Shown: one piece after another, positions 11,649 to 21,186 of the stretch | Layout: each line of letters starts with the position of its first letter | Position numbering within the stretch: position 1 is the first letter of the stretch | Assembly: GCA_029263895.1 (NCBI GenBank) | Contig: JARIDO010000035.1 | Coordinates: forward strand, 186,001-250,000 | DNA from: Sporosarcina sp. | GTDB lineage: Bacteria > Bacillota > Bacilli > Bacillales_A > Planococcaceae | Direction of reading: 5' to 3' | Length of the DNA: 64,000 nucleotides | Program-made: the position numbers and the translations under genes | Notes under the pieces: generated by a model | What the model was told of the DNA's origin: nothing | Databases searched by the model: none | What the model saw: the letters and a program-made list of their open reading frames with translations, nothing else

Positions 11649-12752
11649 TCAGTCTCCTTGAGGTATCGGTTTTTTTATAGCGATATTATCATTCAGTTGA
11701 AATAGTATTGTTCCCTCAACTTTATCATTATCGAATGTAACGTGCAAAATTTTCTCTTCAACGATTACTACGTTATCGTTTTTTTCTGAAAGCACTTGTT
11801 CTTTCAAGAGTGGTGCAAGTAGAGTTTCTTCCATACCTGGTTTAATCGTTAAGTTCCTTTTAACTTCATCAATACTTCTATCTAAAGAAAACAGCGACCA
11901 CTTTTTCTTTGGATTGTCTTTTACTACCGACTTGCTTTTTCTATCCAAAGGATTGTGAAATCTAAAACGAACAGTTTCATCACCTTGAGACCTATAGCTA
12001 ATTTTTCGAGGTAAACTAAATGAATACTCAACCCAATAATTCGCATATACAGATCCTTCTGCTCCAACTACTGTTGTCTTATTTCCCTGTTCCAGAATCC
12101 CACTTGCAAGTAATTCACCCTTCCTAACAGTTTGATGAATTCGTCCGACTCGTTCCCCACTTTTTAATTCAAACCGAGTAATAACACCTGCTGTTCTTGC
12201 AACAAGATGTGAAGGCTTACTTCGTTCTTTACCCGCTTCACTTGAAATTGGTGAAAGCATTGGAATAATAGTTAGTTTAGTCCCAACACGTTTAAATCTA
12301 ACCCAAGATAGAGACGGATCATCTAGCATCAATAACTGTCTAATGTCTTTTTCATCGGGAAGTTTTGTTAAAGGAGTAAACGGAACAATAGACGCCGACT
12401 TCAATTTGGAATCGATTCGATCTGTAACTTCTGGCATAGTTGACTCTATTTCAATAGTCCATAGAAATAACGAAGCGCATAATGGAATAACGCAAGCGAT
12501 TAAAAAATAATAAGATGATAGTATTTTAGTTGTACCATTTTTATACTCTACTGAACTAATTTTAACTTGCACATCATAACGTTTACGAATCTTCCTTATC
12601 TGTCTAACGCCTTCCTTATCAGTATAAAATCTAATACAATCTTCAACATTTGAAAGTTGAAAAATTTTTGCTTTTGTAGTTGATAATTTACGAAGGAATG
12701 CTGCCTTATTTCCTTTTCCAGTAATTATAATTTCATAACGTTTACCTATCAT
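11649..12752 (-). CDS. yqfD: sporulation protein YqfD
   Basis: TM plus YqfD-type domain, VGRIHQTVRKGELLASG; adjacent to yqfC and phoH. Confidence 0.88.
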   Translation of the reverse strand: MIGKRYEIIITGKGNKAAFLRKLSTTKAKIFQLSNVEDCIRFYTDKEGVRQIRKIRKRYDVQVKISSVEYKNGTTKILSSYYFLIACVIPLCASLFLWTIEIESTMPEVTDRIDSKLKSASIVPFTPLTKLPDEKDIRQLLMLDDPSLSWVRFKRVGTKLTIIPMLSPISSEAGKERSKPSHLVARTAGVITRFELKSGERVGRIHQTVRKGELLASGILEQGNKTTVVGAEGSVYANYWVEYSFSLPRKISYRSQGDETVRFRFHNPLDRKSKSVVKDNPKKKWSLFSLDRSIDEVKRNLTIKPGMEETLLAPLLKEQVLSEKNDNVVIVEEKILHVTFDNDKVEGTILFQLNDNIAIKKPIPQGD

Positions 12753-12999
12753 TCGCGATCTCGTCTTCGTCTGCTAGTAAGATAGATAATGACGTTATTG
12801 AAGAGAAACGTAAAACTGCTACCTCTTCAGATAAAATATCGACTAATAAGTCATTGCCTCGAACGTTAATTACATATTGCATATTTTTTATTGAAGCATA
12901 GTCTGGTCCTAATTTCACCAATGAGTACGGACCGTTAATTTGTACAGAAGAATATTCTTCGATTTGAATAGAAGCACCAGTTGCAAATAATTTTTTCAA
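12742..12999 (-). CDS. yqfC: sporulation protein YqfC
   Basis: Small YabP/YqfC-like protein; synteny with yqfD. Confidence 0.82.
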   Translation of the reverse strand: MKKLFATGASIQIEEYSSVQINGPYSLVKLGPDYASIKNMQYVINVRGNDLLVDILSEEVAVLRFSSITSLSILLADEDEIANDR

Positions 13000-13048
13000 T
13001 AGAAAAACCCCCTAATCATATCGTATGAAATGAATAGGGGGGCAATGC

Positions 13049-13531
13049 TTATTGCTTTGACTTTGGTGGACTTAAAATTTCAGAAAACACGATACCCTTA
13101 AGTAGATCGTGTCTATCTTTTGGTAGTAAATTATTCTTCTTACCATCTGATTGAGTTTCGATTCGACCACCATGTGCAGAAAGCCTCCCACGGTGCGCCT
13201 CACGAACGCGAGGAAACCTTGATTGTACAGGTGTCGAAATCTCTTCCTGTACCGATTGAGCAACAACAGGCTTTCTCGCCGCGTGTTGTACTGTGGCTTG
13301 AGGAATCGTTTGTCTACTCGGTGGTTCTGAAGGCACATCTTGAAATTCTTTCTGCAATTCGTCGTACATTTCTTTTGACAACTCTTGTAATTTCTTCACA
13401 GGATTTCCGGGTATTCGACCGTTTGCTGTAAAAGGTTTTGGTTGTCCATTAGCTTGTTCTGGTTTCTTTTTCTTAGCACTAGCTAACGCGCCAATAATAG
13501 CAAAGATGATTAATGGAATATATTGTTCCAT
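13049..13531 (-). CDS. hypothetical TM-anchored low-complexity protein
   Basis: N-terminal TM (MEQYIPLIIFAIIGALASAKKKK), polar linker, C-terminal LLKGIVFSEILSPPKSKQ; RBS-like AAAGGAGATG before ATG. Confidence 0.75.
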   Translation of the reverse strand: MEQYIPLIIFAIIGALASAKKKKPEQANGQPKPFTANGRIPGNPVKKLQELSKEMYDELQKEFQDVPSEPPSRQTIPQATVQHAARKPVVAQSVQEEISTPVQSRFPRVREAHRGRLSAHGGRIETQSDGKKNNLLPKDRHDLLKGIVFSEILSPPKSKQ

Positions 13532-13567
13532 TTAACACATCTCCTTTCAAGAAATGCTGTTGAAGCA

Positions 13568-14581
13568 TCAGTCTTGTGTTTCATCTGTTGCGTGGTGATC
13601 TCCGCCGACTTTACTAATGGAATCACGCATTCCTGTATCAGCTTGTATATTTTTGTAGTTCATATAATCCATTACACCAATATTTCCACCGCGAAGCGCT
13701 TCGGCCATTGCTAGTGGAACTTCAGCTTCAGCACTCACAACTTTAGCACGCATTTCTTCAACTTTAGCTTTCATTTCTTGTTCGCTTGCGACAGCCATTG
13801 CGCGACGCTCTTCTGCTTTTGCTTGCGCAATATTTTTATCAGCCATTGCTTGCTCAGTTTGTAATTCTGCGCCGATATTTTTACCGATATCAACATCCGC
13901 GATATCAATAGATAGTATTTCAAAGGCAGTACCAGAATCTAATCCTTTTGCTAGAACTGTTTGTGAAATCATATCTGGATTTTCTAATACTTTCGCATGA
14001 TCAATAGACGAACCAATTGTCGAGATAATTCCTTCACCTACACGCGCAACAATTGTTTCTTCACCAGCACCACCAACTAAACGATCAATGTTGGCACGAA
14101 CTGTAATACGTGCTTTTGCTTTCACTTCGATACCATTCATCGCGACACCCGCAATGAATGGTGTTTCGATTACTTTTGGATTAACAGACATCTGTACTGC
14201 CTCTAATACTTCACGACCAGCAAGGTCAATCGCTGCGCCACGTTCGAATGTAAGTTCAATGTTTGCGCGATGAGCTGCAATAAGTGCATTGACAACTCTG
14301 TCTACGTTACCGCCAGCTAGATAATGACTCTCCAACTGATTAATGCCGATATCAAGTCCAGCTTTGTGTGCCTTAATTAAAGGATTCACAACCCGACTTG
14401 GGATAACACGACGAAGTCGCATTCCAATTAAAGTGAAAATACTTACGCGAACCCCTGCAGCCATTGCAGATATCCAAAGTGTAACTGGAACGAGTGTGAA
14501 AAATAAAGATAAAATGATAATCGCTAAAAATACAAGCACGATTATCCCGATTGTTCCTCCTGCGCCAATTAATGCATTCAT
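13568..14581 (-). CDS. floA: flotillin-like protein FloA
   Basis: [34 protein letters not shown]..., [44 protein letters not shown]. Confidence 0.95.
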   Translation of the reverse strand: MNALIGAGGTIGIIVLVFLAIIILSLFFTLVPVTLWISAMAAGVRVSIFTLIGMRLRRVIPSRVVNPLIKAHKAGLDIGINQLESHYLAGGNVDRVVNALIAAHRANIELTFERGAAIDLAGREVLEAVQMSVNPKVIETPFIAGVAMNGIEVKAKARITVRANIDRLVGGAGEETIVARVGEGIISTIGSSIDHAKVLENPDMISQTVLAKGLDSGTAFEILSIDIADVDIGKNIGAELQTEQAMADKNIAQAKAEERRAMAVASEQEMKAKVEEMRAKVVSAEAEVPLAMAEALRGGNIGVMDYMNYKNIQADTGMRDSISKVGGDHHATDETQD

Positions 14582-15918
14582 GAATGATTTTCCCCTTTCT
14601 CTACTGATTCCCTTACTACAATACGGGAACCTTCAACCTTAACTATTGTAACATCTTTTCCACGGTCAATGTATATTCCTTCAGAAACGACATCTATCCG
14701 TTCACCGTCTAACTCAATCGCACCTGCAGGTCTTAGAGGTGTTGAAGTTTTTGCAGTTCTTCCTAATAATTCTATACGATTTACATTAGACACATAGCCA
14801 CTATCCGTATCTGTTGCGTCCAATAACACCATCTTATTCAGTAAATATAATTTCTTACCGAAAAACTTCATAATGATCACCATCCCAATAATTGCTATGC
14901 CAATCGCGATAAGTACTGAAACAGCCATGTACAAAGGATTAGCACCGGCCATAATGATGCTACCTATTACTGCAAGTGAACCAATAACTCCCGCAATACC
15001 TCCTGGCAAGAAAAATTCTGCAACAATAAAACTTATTCCTAAAATGAAAAGAATAATCGTTTCGTATCCTGCTAGACCCGCTAACAAATGACCATAGAAA
15101 AAGAGCATTAACGCAGAAAGACCCATTGTTCCAGGTACACCAAAGCCAGGTGAATATAGCTCCAGTACTAAACCTAATCCCGCTACTGATAGTAAAATCG
15201 GTACAACGATCGGATTAGTAATGAAGCGTGTAACTTTTTCAGTAATAGTTTCATTCGTCACTACGATTTCAGCATTTGAAAATCCGCTCTTATCTAATAC
15301 TTCTTCAAAAGATTTCACTGTACCTTCGCTATAATTCACACTGAATGCTTCATCTGCGGTTAAGGTTAATAAGTCACCTTTGCTAGCTCTATAGTCAGGT
15401 AAATCTATGTTGGGATCAGCCATCGCTAGAGCATATTGAGGATTTCTGCCTGAAGACTTAGCTGCATTCATCATGGCAGCTTTCCATACACTATGAGCTT
15501 TAGCATCCGCAGCATTTCCGTTACTATCAATTACTTGCGATGCGCCAATAGAACCTTTTGGTGACATGTAAATTTCATCAGCATAAAGTGCAATAAAAGC
15601 GCCTGCTGATAATGCATTATCATGAATATAGGCAATAACTTTCATGTTCTTTTTAGTGTCTTCCATCAATCTTGCAATATCATCGGCAACATTTGTAAAA
15701 CCGCCTGGTGTATTCATATCAAGGACAACTGCTTTAGCACCAGCATTTTCAGCTTCTTTAAAAGAACGATTTAAAAAAGCGTACAGTCCTTTTTCCACTT
15801 CTTTAGTTAAAGGAACCTTATAAACAACATCGTTGGCAGCCTTTGTTTCTATGAATGGAGTTAGAACCAACATGAATAGAATGAGCAATAAAAAAGTTCT
15901 TCCGATTATTTTAGGCAT
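14578..15918 (-). CDS. NfeD family serine protease-like membrane protein (YqeZ)
   Basis: ClpP-like N domain ([36 protein letters not shown]), TM cluster and C-terminal OB domain; overlaps floA. Confidence 0.93.
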   Translation of the reverse strand: MPKIIGRTFLLLILFMLVLTPFIETKAANDVVYKVPLTKEVEKGLYAFLNRSFKEAENAGAKAVVLDMNTPGGFTNVADDIARLMEDTKKNMKVIAYIHDNALSAGAFIALYADEIYMSPKGSIGASQVIDSNGNAADAKAHSVWKAAMMNAAKSSGRNPQYALAMADPNIDLPDYRASKGDLLTLTADEAFSVNYSEGTVKSFEEVLDKSGFSNAEIVVTNETITEKVTRFITNPIVVPILLSVAGLGLVLELYSPGFGVPGTMGLSALMLFFYGHLLAGLAGYETIILFILGISFIVAEFFLPGGIAGVIGSLAVIGSIIMAGANPLYMAVSVLIAIGIAIIGMVIIMKFFGKKLYLLNKMVLLDATDTDSGYVSNVNRIELLGRTAKTSTPLRPAGAIELDGERIDVVSEGIYIDRGKDVTIVKVEGSRIVVRESVEKGENHS

Positions 15919-16020
15919 TTATATTTCACCTCTCTTTATACAATCAATTATATCTCTTTATACGTACAAATAGCTCGGAAGTTTCATTTTCCTTTAAATT
16001 ATTTTGTAGTTTTAAAACAA

Positions 16021-16058
16021 ATAGACCGAAAAACCCAATTCAGGATTTTTCGGTCTAT
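16021..16058 (-). terminator. terminator downstream of rpsU
   Basis: ATAGACCGAAAAACCC-AATTCA-GGATTTTTCGGTCTAT. Confidence 0.75.
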
Positions 16059-16104
16059 CAAAATTTCGATTGACTGTAATTTTCGAATTCGTAGCTACTA
16101 AAAA

Positions 16105-16278
16105 TTAGAATTTACGTTTTCTTGCAGCTTCAGACTTCTTCTTACGCTTAACGCTTGGCTTATCATAAAACTCGCGCTTTCTTACCTCTTGTATTGTCCC
16201 ACTTTTGGATACAGTACGTTTGAAGCGGCGAAGAGCATCTTCAAGCGATTCGTTTTTACGAACAACAGTTTTCGACAT
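16105..16278 (-). CDS. rpsU: 30S ribosomal protein S21
   Basis: [57 protein letters not shown]; start corrected from called ORF. Confidence 0.97.
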   Translation of the reverse strand: MSKTVVRKNESLEDALRRFKRTVSKSGTIQEVRKREFYDKPSVKRKKKSEAARKRKF

Positions 16279-16382
16279 ATCTCTTGTCCCTCCCTCCAAA
16301 CACACTTAGGAACACGACCAAGTGCCATGTACTCAAAAATTATACCTCATAAATTCAAAGAGGTCAATATAAAACTTTCAAA

Positions 16383-17054
16383 TTAATAATCTGAATCAGA
16401 TTCTAAACCTTGCATAATTTGCACTCCAGAACTAGCACCTATACGTGTAGCCCCAGCATCCATTAATTGTTTCATATCTTCGAAACTTCTAACGCCGCCA
16501 GAAGCTTTAACACCCTTTTCAGGTCCTACAACCGCTCGCATTAACTTGATATCTTCAACAGTTGCACCACCCGTTGAGAAACCGGTAGATGTTTTAACAA
16601 AATCGGCACCTGCTAGCACTGCTAGTTCACAAGCATGTCTTTTTTCAATATCTGTTAATAGTGATGTTTCAATAATAACTTTTACAATTGCTCTTCCAGC
16701 AGCAGCTTTTACAACTGCTACAATGTCATTTTGAACTATTTTGTCATCACCATCTCGTAACGCACCAATATTAATGACCATATCAATTTCTGTTGCACCA
16801 TTGATAATCGCATTGTCAGTTTCAAACGCTTTCACATCTGAAGTAGTTGCACCAAGAGGAAATCCAATAACCGTACAAACTTTTACCGGAGAACCTTGTA
16901 ATTGTTGTGCCGCAGTTTTAACCCATGTCGGATTTATACAAACAGAAGCAAAACTATATTTACGCGCCTCTTCACAAAGTGTAATTACTTGTTGTTTTGT
17001 CGCATCAGCTTTTAATAAAGTATGGTCAATCGCATTCGCAAATTTTGTATTCAA
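16383..17054 (-). CDS. deoC: deoxyribose-phosphate aldolase
   Basis: [53 protein letters not shown]. Confidence 0.96.
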   Translation of the reverse strand: MNTKFANAIDHTLLKADATKQQVITLCEEARKYSFASVCINPTWVKTAAQQLQGSPVKVCTVIGFPLGATTSDVKAFETDNAIINGATEIDMVINIGALRDGDDKIVQNDIVAVVKAAAGRAIVKVIIETSLLTDIEKRHACELAVLAGADFVKTSTGFSTGGATVEDIKLMRAVVGPEKGVKASGGVRSFEDMKQLMDAGATRIGASSGVQIMQGLESDSDY

Positions 17055-17120
17055 ATCAATTGCCTCCCTATAGATGTACGTACTTCTATCATCATATCAA
17101 TAAGCGCTTGCTTTAGCACG

Positions 17121-17157
17121 AAAAACTTTTCCATCTAACAATTAGATGGAAAAGTTT
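17121..17157 (-). terminator. terminator between mtaB and deoC
   Basis: AACTTTTCCATCTA-ACAAT-TAGATGGAAAAGTTT hairpin. Confidence 0.7.
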
Positions 17158-17160
17158 CAT

Positions 17161-18519
17161 TTATACGCTTAATTCTTGTTCTTCTATAATGCGAACAAAC
17201 TGGGCTTCGTTGTATGGGTAACCCGCCTTCGTAATTTTAACACGCACTAATTTACCTACCATTGACTCGTCTGCTGGAAAAACAACTTTTAAATAATTGT
17301 CTGTGTAACCTTCATAGAGATCACCACTTAAATCCAATTTATATTTTTCTTCCGGAATGACTTCTAGTACTTCATTTTCGAAATTTGAAGCGTATTGTTT
17401 AGCAAGTTGATTGTTCAATTCGATTAAACGGTGTACGCGTTCGTTTTTAATGTCCTCATCAATTTGGTCTTCCATTCTAGCAGCGGGTGTTCCTGTCCGC
17501 TTGGAATAAGGGAAAACATGTAATTCAGAAAATCCATGATCTTTAATAAAGTTATATGTTTCCATAAACTCTTCTTCTGTCTCGCCAGGGAAGCCAACAA
17601 TCACATCAGATGTAATTGCAAGTTGCGGTAGCGCTTCACGTAACCGCGTTAACCGTTCTGCAAAAAATTCCATCGTGTATTTTCGTCGCATTCTCTTTAA
17701 AACAGTATTTGAACCTGATTGAATCGGAATATGTAAATGCCGAACAATTGTTGATGATTCGTTCAAAACATCAATAACCTCATCAGTGAGTTGACTAGCT
17801 TCAATGGAACTAATGCGCAAGCGTTTAAGACCTATCACTTTTGTTTCTAAATCCCTTAATAAACGAGCCAAATTATAGTCTTTTAAATCTTCTCCATAAC
17901 CGCCTGTATGAATACCCGTGAGTACAATTTCTAAGTATCCTGCGTCTACTAATTGTTGTGCTTGACGTATTACTTCTTCTGGATCACGAGAACGCATAAG
18001 GCCTCTAGCCCACGGAATGATACAAAATGTACAAAAGTTATTGCAGCCTTCTTGGATTTTTAAAGATGCACGTGTTCGGTCAGTGAAAGCAGGTACATCA
18101 AGTTCTTCATATACTCTATTTTTCATAATATTACGAACGGCATTGATTGGTTGACGTTCAGCACGAAACTCTTCTATTAGCCCAAGTAACTTTGTTCTGT
18201 CCTGTGTACCAACGACAATATCTACACCAGGAATAGCCATAATTTCCGCTGGTGAAGTTTGCGCATAACAGCCTGTGACACAGACAACCGCATCAGGATT
18301 TTTACGAATCGCACGGCGGATAACTTGCCTGCTTTTCTTATCTCCCGTATTCGTAACCGTACACGTATTGATCACATACACATCGGCGTTCTTTTCATAT
18401 TCTTCACGAACATACCCAGCGTCTTTAAACAACTGCCAAATAGCTTCTGTTTCATAATGATTTACTTTACAACCTAGCGTATGGAAAGCTACGGTTTTCG
18501 TAAGCTCGTTGTTCCCCAT
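17161..18519 (-). CDS. mtaB: tRNA (N6-threonylcarbamoyladenosine(37)-C2)-methylthiotransferase MtaB
   Basis: Radical SAM CNNFCTFCIIPWARG, UPF0004 domain LGCKVNHYETEAIW, C-terminal TRAM. Confidence 0.95.
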   Translation of the reverse strand: MGNNELTKTVAFHTLGCKVNHYETEAIWQLFKDAGYVREEYEKNADVYVINTCTVTNTGDKKSRQVIRRAIRKNPDAVVCVTGCYAQTSPAEIMAIPGVDIVVGTQDRTKLLGLIEEFRAERQPINAVRNIMKNRVYEELDVPAFTDRTRASLKIQEGCNNFCTFCIIPWARGLMRSRDPEEVIRQAQQLVDAGYLEIVLTGIHTGGYGEDLKDYNLARLLRDLETKVIGLKRLRISSIEASQLTDEVIDVLNESSTIVRHLHIPIQSGSNTVLKRMRRKYTMEFFAERLTRLREALPQLAITSDVIVGFPGETEEEFMETYNFIKDHGFSELHVFPYSKRTGTPAARMEDQIDEDIKNERVHRLIELNNQLAKQYASNFENEVLEVIPEEKYKLDLSGDLYEGYTDNYLKVVFPADESMVGKLVRVKITKAGYPYNEAQFVRIIEEQELSV

Positions 18520-19307
18520 ATTTATTTTTCATCCTTTCATTAAACTCAATAAAAACAAGACTTATCCTATAATATCACAATCATGCTTAATGGGCATAAC
18601 TAACCTTACTAGAAAGAAAAAAAGGTCTTGAAGCTTCCATAAAGGACTGCTTGTTGGTCGCTATTATATGACAGTTAAACCTTATTAAAAAATTACAAAG
18701 AAATTAACGTAAAGATTCCATTTATAGAGGAAAAAAGATGAGTTCCAATATATTTATTATTTCACTTCATTAATGAAATTATTAAACCAATTGAAATTTT
18801 CCTTTCGCAAGCACTCTTTTTTTCTTTCACTAGCAATTTCATTATGTCAATTTGATTCTTCACATTTTATATGTACTAGTCAATCGCGAAAATCCTTAAC
18901 TGTTTTTGCTGATTCTTATAGTAAAATCAAGCACACTATCAAATAACTAATCAATATCACAATCTTAATATCCCTTAATTCAGGAGTAACTTGACTAAAA
19001 CTCAAACAGAAGTGAGAATCAGGATGCAATTAAGCAGTCTGCCCTTCTCTTTTTTCTATTTTATAGTTAAGAACACCTAAAGAAAAAGTATTAAAACGAT
19101 TATGGGTGCTTCGATAGTTTATTGGACACGTCTTAGTTAAACTATTATATTAAAAGCTGGGGTTTCTCAAGTTCTCGTCTGTTTATAATACGGTTATTCG
19201 TGACGATTATATCACAGTGGTCATTTGCTTGAACTAATAAATTAAATGTAGATTAGTAATTGTTGAATAATTTTATAAAGTCATTTATAAAAGAGGAGGT
19301 TTATTCA

Positions 19308-19811
19308 ATGGAGGACGATGAGCTTATATTAAGGTATAGACGTCAAAAGAAAAATTTTAATATCCTACTTATTTTTTTCGGTTTGATAGTATTTTTAAAT
19401 TTAATAATTTTACCAGTTTCCATTTTTATTGGAGGAATGGCTACAGACTCCCCTGGTAGTGGGTTTCGAGAATTTGTAATTGGATTTTCATTTGTACAGA
19501 TATTGCCGCTAGTTATGTTCTTAGTAATAACTTCGATAATCATTGTTTTTTTAAGAAGAGTAAAAAGATTGGATTTCATGAAGAGTTTTTTTAAATTAAT
19601 GATTGTGTTGAATATAATTATTATGCCAGTTTCTATTTACATTGGAATAAATGCGATGCATTTTCATGATGGTCAACCTCTTGGATTTATATATGGCTTT
19701 TTATTTATACAGACAATACCTCTGCTTATAACCTTAATAGGAATACTAGGATTCAAAGCTTTAATTAACAGAGGAAAAGTTGAGGAACAAATCATTAAAA
19801 ATGACAAATAA
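19308..19811 (+). CDS. hypothetical four-TM protein with internal tandem duplication
   Basis: ATG at 19308 preceded by AGAGGAGGT; hydrophobic protein MEDDELILRYRRQKKNFNILLIFFGLIVFLNLIILPVSIFIGG...; opposite strand to flanking operon. Confidence 0.7.
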   Translation: MEDDELILRYRRQKKNFNILLIFFGLIVFLNLIILPVSIFIGGMATDSPGSGFREFVIGFSFVQILPLVMFLVITSIIIVFLRRVKRLDFMKSFFKLMIVLNIIIMPVSIYIGINAMHFHDGQPLGFIYGFLFIQTIPLLITLIGILGFKALINRGKVEEQIIKNDK

Positions 19812-20198
19812 CAATTATGCTACCCCGAATGAAAAAAATATAAAACAGTCGTCATAACGATTCATATATTAGGATTACTTTTAAACGGTTATTAAATGAT
19901 TTTCCACTAGATGGATGGCCATTTTATTATTAAGCGCCTCTTTGTGTGCTATTTTGGCTTTATAAAGCGCTATGTGAATTGTTTTGAATACAATTTGACA
20001 TTTTCAGCGAGATTAGCAATATGATATTTGGATGATAAGGCCACTTTCTCTTTACTGAAGAGTTCACAGGAGCACGTCATTCGTGTCAAATAGCATAAGA
20101 AAAGATTGAACAAGATCTTTTCGAACTTTTTTAGCGTCCGCCAATAGCGTTCATCTAGAGTGAAGAAAAAAGGGATACGTAAAAATTGTATATAAAAA

Positions 20199-20247
20199 CA
20201 GGACTACCACCCATACTCAGTTAAACTGAATCTGGAAGCAGTCCCGT
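20199..20247 (-). terminator. orphan terminator-like hairpin (minus strand)
   Basis: Minus-strand GGGACTGCTTCCAGATTCAGTTTAACTGAGTATGGGTGGTAGTCCTGTTTTTATA: outer GGACT/AGTCC, inner CAGTTTAACTG, U-tract. Confidence 0.5.
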
Positions 20248-20297
20248 AACAAAAGAAATAAATATAGATGATTAATAAACTTTGCCTAAGTTAATGA

Positions 20298-20335
20298 CGA
20301 AAACCACTTTAAATGGTTATTTAAAGTGGTTTTCG
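20298..20335. repeat. perfect 17-bp inverted repeat with 4-nt loop, probable terminator downstream of rsmE
   Basis: CGAAAACCACTTTAAAT-GGTT-ATTTAAAGTGGTTTTCG. Confidence 0.75.
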
Positions 20336-20441
20336 CCAAGTACCTTAACATTCGTCCTTACTTTAGGCTTCAGACGCAATTCTAACTATGTTTAATTGCC
20401 TCAAGTGTAAAGTTAAGGATAACATAGTTTACTTACCTTTT

Positions 20442-21182
20442 TCATTCGAACTCGTACGACATGACGGACAATAAATAAAGTGGCGCTGTCTCCGTCCGTA
20501 AAATACGTTTACCTAGAGCTGTAGAAAGAAATCCTGCTTCTAAAAGAACGGCAGCTTCTTTTCTTGAAAGACCACCTTCTGGTCCGAAAACAACTAAAAT
20601 GGATTGGTCAGGATGCACATTTTTTAATCGGTCTGCAATCCGATTTGGTTCTGCAGTCTTTGCATCTTCCTCATCTGCAAACAGAAGAACATCATAATCT
20701 TTTGAAGCATCTATTAACTGAGCAAAAGATACGGGATTATTCACTTGCGGGATAATCGTACGATGACATTGTTCAGCGGCCTCTTTCGCAATTTTACTAA
20801 GTCGCTCCACTTTTTTATCCACTTTTTTGATATCCCATTTAACAATTGAACGTTCAGCATCAAACGGAATCATTGCAACCATACCAAGCTCAGTCCCTTT
20901 TTGGACGATTAAATCAAGCTTATCCCCTTTGGGAAGGCCACATGCGATCGTCACATTAACAGGCATTTCATTCGAAGGTAATGGTTCATTCTGTTTTCTA
21001 ATATGGACACCAGTTTCAGTAATTGCTGTAATTGCAGCAATAAAGGCTTGACCTTTACTTACTGCAATCACTTGATCATTTTCTTTCATCCTCATTACTT
21101 TGGTGATATGTTTCTCATCGTCACCTGTGATGATTGCTTCTGCCTCTTCATTAAATGGCGTATCCAGAAAATACCGTTGCAA
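20442..21182 (-). CDS. rsmE: 16S rRNA (uracil(1498)-N3)-methyltransferase
   Basis: QRYFLDTP...HITKVMRMKENDQV, VFGPEGGLSRKEA, RILRTETAPLYLLSV. Confidence 0.95.
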   Translation of the reverse strand: MQRYFLDTPFNEEAEAIITGDDEKHITKVMRMKENDQVIAVSKGQAFIAAITAITETGVHIRKQNEPLPSNEMPVNVTIACGLPKGDKLDLIVQKGTELGMVAMIPFDAERSIVKWDIKKVDKKVERLSKIAKEAAEQCHRTIIPQVNNPVSFAQLIDASKDYDVLLFADEEDAKTAEPNRIADRLKNVHPDQSILVVFGPEGGLSRKEAAVLLEAGFLSTALGKRILRTETAPLYLLSVMSYEFE

Positions 21183-21186
21183 ATGA

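Noticed and set aside
13072-13431. ORFs 13072-13338 (-) and 13120-13431 (+) overlapping the floA-adjacent hypothetical gene
   Set aside because: Alternative frames of the 13049-13531 gene with no recognisable domain; the 13049 frame has a better start and conserved-looking ends
18900-19200. Possible decayed IS/transposase near 'GGGTGCTTCGATAGTTTATTGGACACGTCTTAGTTAAACTATTATATTAAAAGCTGGGG'
   Set aside because: Looks mobile-element-like but translations in all frames gave no recognisable transposase motif and no inverted-repeat pair could be found by eye
19980-20110. Minus-strand short frame MTCSCELFSKEKVALSSKYHIANLAENVKLYSKQFT
   Set aside because: About 36 codons, no convincing RBS or family; insufficient to call a gene
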